64,000 nt of DNA from Streptococcus sp. oral taxon 056 str. F0418 (GTDB lineage Bacteria; Bacillota; Bacilli; Lactobacillales; Streptococcaceae). Below, piece after piece: positions 58,368 to 64,000 of this stretch. The notes beneath the pieces are model-generated. The model was not told the origin of the DNA. It saw only the letters and a program-made list of their open reading frames with translations, and did no database searches. The DNA lies in contig NZ_AFQU01000001.1 of the NCBI RefSeq assembly GCF_000220065.1, positions 1,446,001-1,510,000 of the forward strand, in the 5' to 3' direction. How positions within the stretch are numbered: the stretch's first letter is position 1; every line of letters starts with the position of its first letter. A program made the translations under genes and the position numbers.

Positions 58368-58808
58368 ATGGAAGTATCTGAACGTTTTGCCGGATGTGCA
58401 AGCAATGTATATCAAACATTACTTGACTTATTTAAGCAGGATTACCAAGAGTCAACAGGCAAAAAAATAGTAGACAGTCAAATTCGAAATGGACTTCACT
58501 ATCAAAAAAAGTTCGGAAAAAGAAACGAAAATTCGGTACGTGTCACTGTTGGAGAGATGATTAGCAATCATCAATATTCTGTTGCTATATCTTCAAATAG
58601 AGGTGTTCAGTGGTTAACTTATCTATGTGAAGATACTGGGATAAATGAAGTTCGTATTACATATTTGGAAGAATATTTGCCAGAAGGTAAGCTCAATGGC
58701 TGGAATTATAAATTTATGTTGCCTTTTATGAAAAAGAATTTGGAGAAGCGTATGCGACTTCAAATTAGAAAATTAGCGGAATTTGCAAAAAATAAGGAGG
58801 TTCAATAA
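58368..58808 (+). CDS. DUF3284 family protein
   Basis: A 146-residue soluble protein (EVSERFAGCASNVYQTLLDLF at the start, IRNGLHYQKKFGKR and RMRLQIRKLAEFAKN later) of a family commonly encoded inside cellobiose-type PTS operons. Its function is unknown; an SRPBCC-like fold has been suggested for similar proteins, not verifiable here. It ends overlapping the EIIC start by one base (TAATG). Confidence 0.78.
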   Translation: MEVSERFAGCASNVYQTLLDLFKQDYQESTGKKIVDSQIRNGLHYQKKFGKRNENSVRVTVGEMISNHQYSVAISSNRGVQWLTYLCEDTGINEVRITYLEEYLPEGKLNGWNYKFMLPFMKKNLEKRMRLQIRKLAEFAKNKEVQ

Positions 58809-60175
58809 TGATGAACAGTTTTATGAAAATTGCTGGTAAAATAGGAGCGCAGAAGCATTTAGTAGCGATTCGTGATGCTTTTGTGGCTATGTTACCCTTA
58901 ACGATGGCCGGTTCAGTTGCCGTTTTACTTAATGTATTCTTCAGAGACATTCCAAACAACTTGGGATGGACTAGCTTTTCAGAAGCTATGAAACCATTAA
59001 TTGAATTAAATGGTTATGTTTATTTCGGAACGATTGCTGTTATGGCACTAATTTTTGCTTTTGCACTTGGTTATAATCGCGCTCAACATGAGAAGGTTAA
59101 TCCGATTGCAGGTGGTCTAGTAGCATTTGGTGCCTTTGTGGCAACTATTCCACAAACTGTAAAAATCATTACAGAGCTTGCAGGAGTAGACAAGACTGTC
59201 ATTGAAGCTTTGAAAAAACTTGGATTAACTCTTTTACAAGAAGGTGGAAAAACAAATTTAGAAACCTCTCAGTGGGGGGCTATTACAACTGCATACGCAG
59301 GAGCTACAGGTTTGTTTACAGCTGTTTTCATTGGCCTAATTTCTTCTGAAATTTATTGTTTCTTAATGAATAAAAAATTGATTATTAAGATGCCTGAAAA
59401 TGTGCCACCTGCTGTTAATAAAGCTTTTGCTGCTATTATTCCAGGGACAATTGCAATTTACGTATCAGCTCTTCTTGGTTATTTACCAGCGATACTTGCG
59501 CATATTCCATTAAATGACCTTATTTCGAGCTATGTCCAAAAGCCATTGATGGGATTATCACAAGGTTTAGGTAGTGTCGTCTTATTGTCCTTCCTAGTCC
59601 AGCTTTTCTGGTTCTTTGGATTGCACGGCCACAATGTACTGGGCCCTGTATTAGATGGTATTTATTTGCCGGCTTTATTTGAAAATACAGCTGCTTATGA
59701 AGCAAGTAGAAGTGTAGAGCATTTGCCATATATCTGGACAAGGGGATCATTTGACGCATATGCTCAAATGGGTGGTTCAGGTGTAACGATTGCGCTTATT
59801 ATTGCCATTTTTATCTTCTCTAAGAGAAAAGAATACCGTACAGTAGCACAACTTTCTGCTCCAATGGGAGTATTTAATATTAACGAACCAGTCACTTTTG
59901 GTATTCCAATGGTGTTGAATCCACTCTTTGCAATTCCATGGTTGATTGTACCACCAATTTGTTGTGCGATTGCTTATTTAGCGACAGTTTCAGGCTTGAT
60001 TCCACCGGTTTACCAACAAATTCCATGGATTACTCCTCCAGGTCTTTATGCTTTTTTAGCAACAGGAGGTAATATCATGGCTGCTTTGGTATCACTTTTC
60101 AATATTTTTGTAGCCTTTCTAATTTGGACACCGTTTGTCATTGCTGCCAATAAAGTAGAGGCAGTTGAGGATTGA
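58808..60175 (+). CDS. PTS lactose/cellobiose-family EIIC permease
   Basis: A 455-residue membrane component with about ten hydrophobic segments that binds and translocates the sugar. It shows LPLTMAGSVAVLLNV, FFGLHGHNVLGPVLDGIY and GVFNINEPVTFGIPMVLNP, the last being the signature with the essential Glu. AAGGAGG lies seven bases before the ATG. Beta-glucosides or cellobiose are the likely substrates by family. No hydrolase gene follows; the next gene is metE behind a terminator. Confidence 0.93.
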   Translation: MMNSFMKIAGKIGAQKHLVAIRDAFVAMLPLTMAGSVAVLLNVFFRDIPNNLGWTSFSEAMKPLIELNGYVYFGTIAVMALIFAFALGYNRAQHEKVNPIAGGLVAFGAFVATIPQTVKIITELAGVDKTVIEALKKLGLTLLQEGGKTNLETSQWGAITTAYAGATGLFTAVFIGLISSEIYCFLMNKKLIIKMPENVPPAVNKAFAAIIPGTIAIYVSALLGYLPAILAHIPLNDLISSYVQKPLMGLSQGLGSVVLLSFLVQLFWFFGLHGHNVLGPVLDGIYLPALFENTAAYEASRSVEHLPYIWTRGSFDAYAQMGGSGVTIALIIAIFIFSKRKEYRTVAQLSAPMGVFNINEPVTFGIPMVLNPLFAIPWLIVPPICCAIAYLATVSGLIPPVYQQIPWITPPGLYAFLATGGNIMAALVSLFNIFVAFLIWTPFVIAANKVEAVED

Positions 60176-60205
60176 GGAGCCTATCCTAAAGTAGAATAAT
60201 AGAAG

Positions 60206-60262
60206 AAAAAGAGTGAGTAGAACTAAATGAAATAACTATTTAGTTTACTTCACTCTTTTTTT
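60206..60262 (+). terminator. PTS operon terminator
   Basis: A long imperfect stem: AAAAAGAGTGA with TCACTCTTTTT outside and AACTAAAT with ATTTAGTT inside, followed by a T-run. Confidence 0.85.
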
Positions 60263-60271
60263 AATGTTATA

Positions 60272-60370
60272 TATAATTTTTAACTATACCAATCCATGAC
60301 TTTTAAAAATAGATGTTTATTTACAAGGGGTTGGCTAGGTTTATAAAAATAGGTATAGTTTAAAACTATA
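60272..60370 (+). promoter_or_regulatory. Two MET-box-like palindromes before metE
   Basis: TATAGTTTAAAACTATA at 60354-60370 is a perfect 17-bp palindrome. TATAATTTTTAACTATA at 60272-60288 matches it at 14 of 17 positions. This is the motif I know as the MtaR/MetR (MET-box) site upstream of methionine genes in streptococci. A promoter TATACA-17-TAAGAT (60393-60421) follows, so an activator bound at the boxes would sit just upstream of the -35. Confidence 0.8.
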
Positions 60371-60450
60371 TGAAATGCACTTAAATTCCAATTATACAGA
60401 GGGCTTCTTTTTTGCTAAGATAAAATCAAGAAAAATTTTGGAGGGCGCTT

Positions 60451-62700
60451 ATGTCAACGACTATCATTGGTTTCCCACGTTTGGGTGAATTCCGCGAATT
60501 AAAATTTACAACAGAAAAATACTTTAGACATGAAATCTCAGCAGAAGAGCTTTTGGCTGTGGCCAAAGAGCTACGTGCTAAACACTGGAATATTGTTAAG
60601 GAAAAAGGAATCTCTGAGATTCCGTCAAATGACTTTTCTCATTATGACAATGTGCTGGATGCGGCCTTTCTCTTTAACGTGGTGCCGTCATCTGTGCAAG
60701 GGTTGGAGTTGACTGCCTTGGAGCGTTATTTTGCCTTGGCTCGTGGCTATCAGGGAGAAAAAGGGGATGTCCGTGCCCTTCCGATGAAGAAATGGTTCAA
60801 CACCAACTACCACTATATCGTTCCTAAATTTGAAAAAGAAACCCAAGTCAAACTGACTGGCCATAAAATTTTTGATGAATTTGCTGAAGCTAAAGAGTTG
60901 GGCTTGGTGCCCCGTCCAGTTGTGGTTGGCCCATTCACCCTTTTGCAAGTATCTGACTTTGAAGATGGTGTAGCGCCGGCTGACTTTGTAGATGCACTTG
61001 TTGCAGCTTATCAAGAAGTTTTTGCAAAATTAGCAGAGCTAGGTGCAGAGCGTATCCAGCTGGATGAGCCAAGTCTGGTCAAAGACCTATCAGCTGAAGA
61101 AAAAGCTCTCTTCTTGGACCTTTATAAGAAGCTTTTGGCTGACAAAAAAGGTCTTGAAGTCTTGCTTCAAACATACTTCGGTGACGTTCGTGATATCTAT
61201 GCAGACCTTGTACAGCTGCCAGTAGATGCGATTGGTTTGGACTTCGTTGAAGGTAAGAAAACACTTGAGCTTGTCAAAGGTGGCTTCCCAGCTGACAAGA
61301 CTCTCTATGCAGGTATCATCAATGGTAAGAACATCTGGCGCAACAATTACGAAAAGAGCTTGGCTATTCTTGAGCAAATCCCAGCTGAAAACATCGTATT
61401 GACAAGCTCATGCTCACTTCTTCATGTGCCATTTACAACTGCTAATGAAGAATTTGAACCAGCAATTTTGAATCACTTTGCCTTTGCAGTTGAAAAATTG
61501 GAAGAACTTCGTGACTTGGATGCTATCCGCAATGGACAAGGTGCAGAAGCTCTTGCAACCAACAAAGAACTCTTTGCGACGGAGCGTGTGGGTGAAAATG
61601 CGGAACTTCGTGCTCGAATCGCTGGCTTGACAGACGCTGACTACACTCGTTTGCCAGCCTTTGCAGAACGCGAAGCTATCCAAGAAGAAGCCTTCAAACT
61701 TCCAGCCCTTCCTACAACAACTATTGGTTCATTCCCTCAAACAAAGGAAGTTCGTGCCAAACGCTTGGCCTTCCGTAAGGGTGAATTGTCAGTAGAAGAC
61801 TATGACAAGTTCTTGGCAGAGCAAATTGATGAATGGATAAAGTGGCAAGAAGAAGTTGGCTTTGACGTGCTGGTGCACGGTGAGTTCGAGCGTAACGACA
61901 TGGTTGAGTACTTCGGTCAAAACTTGTCAGGTTACCTCTTCTCTAAGAATGGTTGGGTACAATCATACGGTATGCGTGGGGTGAAACCACCAATCATCTG
62001 GGGCGATGTCACTCGTCTCAACCCAATCACTGTCAAGTGGTCTAGCTACGCACAAAGCCGTACTGACAAACCTGTCAAAGGTATGTTGACTGGACCGGTT
62101 ACTATCCTCAACTGGTCATTCCCACGTGAAGACATCTCTATCAAGGATTCAACTCTTCAAATCGCACTTGCCATCAAGGACGAAGTACTTGACCTTGAAG
62201 CTGCTGGCGTGAAGATTATCCAAATCGATGAGGCTGCTCTTCGTGAGAAATTGCCACTCCGTCGTAGCGACTGGTATGAAGACTACCTTGACTGGGCAAT
62301 CCCTGCCTTCCGCTTGGTACACTCTACAGTAGCGCCAGACACTCAAATCCACACTCACATGTGTTACTCAGAATTTACAGATATCATCCCAGCTATCGAC
62401 AACATGGATGCGGACGTTATTTCCTTTGAAGCAAGCCGTTCAAACCTTGAAATCTTGGATGAACTCAAAGCGAAAAACTTCCAAACAGAAGTGGGACCTG
62501 GTGTTTACGATATCCACTCACCACGTGTGCCGAACGAAGGCGAAATCGACCACACCATCGAAGCTATTCTTGCCAAAGTACCAAGTAAGAAAGTTTGGAT
62601 CAACCCTGACTGTGGTTTGAAAACACGCGGTATTCCAGAAACAAAAGCTAGCTTGGTGCGTTTAGTTGAAGCAGCCAAAGCAGCTAGACAGAAATTGTAA
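60451..62700 (+). CDS. metE: Cobalamin-independent methionine synthase
   Basis: Transfers a methyl group from 5-methyltetrahydropteroyl-glutamate to homocysteine. The 749-residue two-barrel protein starts [18 protein letters not shown]. The C-terminal half carries the zinc ligands in [10 protein letters not shown] (His, Cys), the Glu in SFEASRSN and the Cys of [24 protein letters not shown] marks the start of the second barrel. GGAGGG precedes the ATG. It is co-transcribed with metF, which supplies its methyl donor. Confidence 0.96.
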   Translation: MSTTIIGFPRLGEFRELKFTTEKYFRHEISAEELLAVAKELRAKHWNIVKEKGISEIPSNDFSHYDNVLDAAFLFNVVPSSVQGLELTALERYFALARGYQGEKGDVRALPMKKWFNTNYHYIVPKFEKETQVKLTGHKIFDEFAEAKELGLVPRPVVVGPFTLLQVSDFEDGVAPADFVDALVAAYQEVFAKLAELGAERIQLDEPSLVKDLSAEEKALFLDLYKKLLADKKGLEVLLQTYFGDVRDIYADLVQLPVDAIGLDFVEGKKTLELVKGGFPADKTLYAGIINGKNIWRNNYEKSLAILEQIPAENIVLTSSCSLLHVPFTTANEEFEPAILNHFAFAVEKLEELRDLDAIRNGQGAEALATNKELFATERVGENAELRARIAGLTDADYTRLPAFAEREAIQEEAFKLPALPTTTIGSFPQTKEVRAKRLAFRKGELSVEDYDKFLAEQIDEWIKWQEEVGFDVLVHGEFERNDMVEYFGQNLSGYLFSKNGWVQSYGMRGVKPPIIWGDVTRLNPITVKWSSYAQSRTDKPVKGMLTGPVTILNWSFPREDISIKDSTLQIALAIKDEVLDLEAAGVKIIQIDEAALREKLPLRRSDWYEDYLDWAIPAFRLVHSTVAPDTQIHTHMCYSEFTDIIPAIDNMDADVISFEASRSNLEILDELKAKNFQTEVGPGVYDIHSPRVPNEGEIDHTIEAILAKVPSKKVWINPDCGLKTRGIPETKASLVRLVEAAKAARQKL

Positions 62701-62770
62701 GATTCATAGCTAACCCTATAAAAGTAAGTAATGTTTGGTTGAGCTAAGATTAGAAAGGAACTCGTTTGTT

Positions 62771-63625
62771 ATGACTCGTCATACTCCCTCTCTTTCATTT
62801 GAGGTATTTCCTCCAAATCCAGCAGCAGGCAATGAAAAAATTGTGAAGGCTCTTAGGGAAATGCAAGATATTGCTCCTCATTTTATAAGTGTGACGGCTA
62901 GCAATAATAAGTTTAATATTGAGGAAACGACGGTTCGCTTGGCAGACTTTATCTATAATGATTTGAGGATTCCTACCATAGCTCACTTACCTGCAGTTTA
63001 TTTAACGAAGGAAATGGTATCGACTATTTTACATGCCTTGGATAAGGTTGGCGTGCACAATATTTTAGCTTTACGCGGGGATATTTTCCCGGATGCAGCA
63101 CCGAAAAATGATTTCAAATATGCAACGGATTTAATTGAGTATATCAAGGAAGAAGCTCCGCATTTTGATATTATTGGTGCTTGCTATCCAGAAGGTCACC
63201 CCAATTCGCCAGACTGCGTGTCGGATATTAAAAATTTGAAAAAGAAAGTAGATGCAGGCTGTTCCAGTCTTGTTACACAGCTCTTTTTCGATAATGAACG
63301 TTTCTATAATTTCCAAGAAAAATGTGTCCTAGCCGGGATTGACGTTCCGATTCATGCAGGGATTATGCCAGTCTTAAATAGAAATCAGGCCTTGCGTTTG
63401 CTTAAAACATGTGAAAATATTGAATTACCAAGAAAGTTTCGAGCTATCTTGGACAAGTATGAGCATGATCCAGAATCGCTTCGATCGGCTGGATTAGCTT
63501 ACGCGATTGATCAGATTGTTGATTTAGTAACGCAGGATGTGGCTGGAATCCATCTCTATACAATGAATAATGCAGCGACTGCCCATCATATTTACCAAGC
63601 AACCCATACATTTTTTGCGAAATAA
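62771..63625 (+). CDS. metF: 5,10-methylenetetrahydrofolate reductase
   Basis: Reduces methylene-THF to methyl-THF for MetE. The frame is open from 62735, but I place the start at ATG 62771, giving MTRHTPSLSFEVFPPNPAAG (284 residues), the standard N-terminus. AAGGA lies 11 bases upstream, slightly far. NILALRGDIFPD, ACYPEGHPNSPD and TQLFFDNERFYNF are the flavin- and folate-binding segments. It lies 70 bases after metE and ends at a terminator. Confidence 0.94.
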   Translation: MTRHTPSLSFEVFPPNPAAGNEKIVKALREMQDIAPHFISVTASNNKFNIEETTVRLADFIYNDLRIPTIAHLPAVYLTKEMVSTILHALDKVGVHNILALRGDIFPDAAPKNDFKYATDLIEYIKEEAPHFDIIGACYPEGHPNSPDCVSDIKNLKKKVDAGCSSLVTQLFFDNERFYNFQEKCVLAGIDVPIHAGIMPVLNRNQALRLLKTCENIELPRKFRAILDKYEHDPESLRSAGLAYAIDQIVDLVTQDVAGIHLYTMNNAATAHHIYQATHTFFAK

Positions 63626-63629
63626 TAAA

Positions 63630-63697
63630 AGACTCTATCTTGCCCTATTTCCTTTCTTAAACGTTGAAATAGGCATCAGATAGAGTTTTGATTTTTT
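63630..63697 (+). terminator. metE-metF terminator
   Basis: CTCTATCT (63633-63640) pairs with AGATAGAG (63678-63685), with GCCTATTTC-type inner pairing to GAAATAGGC, followed by TTTTGATTTTTT. Confidence 0.8.
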
Positions 63698-64000
63698 AGC
63701 AATCCTATTCAGGTAGAATCGAGGAATAGCAAGCTTGTAAAGTTTGGACTTGTATTTTAGGCTTCATGTGATAAATTCTTTGCTAAATATTTCAAAAAGT
63801 ATGGTAAAATGATAAAGTAGGAGTTTTAAATTCATTTAAAGGACTTCTTAGTGAATAGCACTTGAGTGATTAAAATTCACGCTTTTATTCGGTGAGAAAA
63901 AAGTAAGGGGGAGAAATGGCTGTAACCAGTTCTATTTTTATCCTTTTACATGAGAATGATTGAGGCAATCATCAAGGTGTTGATTCATATCAGGGGTTAG
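63698..64000 (+). other. Terminal stretch with two overlapping very short frames
   Basis: No full gene is seen. A possible -10 (TAAAAT, 63806-63811) is present. After a strong GGGGGAG, ATG 63916 begins a 15-codon frame (MAVTSSIFILLHEND, stop 63961-63963). It overlaps a 16-codon frame from ATG 63950 (MRMIEAIIKVLIHIRG) whose TAG is the last codon of the window. They could be a leader pair for a gene beyond the edge or meaningless. Confidence 0.3.

Noticed and set aside
60176..60450. T-box or SAM riboswitch before metE
   Set aside because: No T-box core sequence, no S-box stems, and the promoter leaves only a short leader.

Overview
The window is a chromosomal stretch of a low-GC Firmicute, almost certainly a viridans streptococcus of the sanguinis/gordonii/cristatus-mitis type. 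This is inferred from the streptococcal mevalonate pathway, the pfl-dinB and zapA-cvpA-mutS2 neighbourhoods, the fused MsrAB, the copY-cupA-copA operon in pneumococcal order, and the metE-metF pair. No rRNA, tRNA, CRISPR array, prophage or intact insertion sequence was seen. No database search was possible, so family calls rest on motifs and recall.

Layout. 1-6294: isoprenoid supply, with mvaK1-mvaD-mvaK2-fni (+) facing mvaS-mvaA (-) across one bidirectional terminator. 6479-10147: a split ThrE-type exporter and pyruvate formate-lyase, all (-). 10389-21638: DNA maintenance and cell division (dinB, a TetR-controlled small membrane protein, recD2, lepB, an apparently frameshifted rnhC, zapA, cvpA, mutS2) and a C69 dipeptidase. 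21689-32076: an accessory stretch with an AT-rich, probably frameshifted membrane protein, trxA, a DUF4865/LysR divergent pair, an APC permease, an MscS channel, the SstT transporter, and a DUF2268 metalloprotease-like gene behind a MerR-type promoter with no MerR gene nearby. 32127-43771: metabolism (gdhA with a duplicated 3' scrap, pyrDA, msrAB, an amidohydrolase, CapA, DUF554, a membrane-anchored MutS-like ATPase, HAD, SGNH). 43847-46937: copper resistance. 47420-55577: a two-component system and three paralogous BcrA/LanF-type ABC operons. 55741-60175: a lactose/cellobiose-family PTS with its PRD regulator. 60272-63625: metE-metF under MET-box-like palindromes.

The strongest candidate for an undescribed system is the 47.4-55.6 kb cluster. 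Each of the three ABC operons has the same promoter architecture: a -10 hexamer, 4 nt, then four 11-bp direct repeats replacing the -35 region. A fourth copy of this architecture lies just upstream of the response regulator but points the other way, toward what looks like an internally deleted permease gene. The simplest reading is one response regulator controlling a family of lantibiotic/bacitracin-type protection transporters through a shared 4 x 11-bp operator.

Other notable points are a ~181-bp, three-hairpin interspersed repeat with imperfect terminal inverted repeats, present four times and always directly behind a gene in the same orientation; two reading-frame breaks, each at a run of seven T; a 48-codon duplicate of the gdhA 3' end; and a C-terminal scrap of a 6-phospho-beta-glucosidase near a PTS operon that lacks a hydrolase gene.
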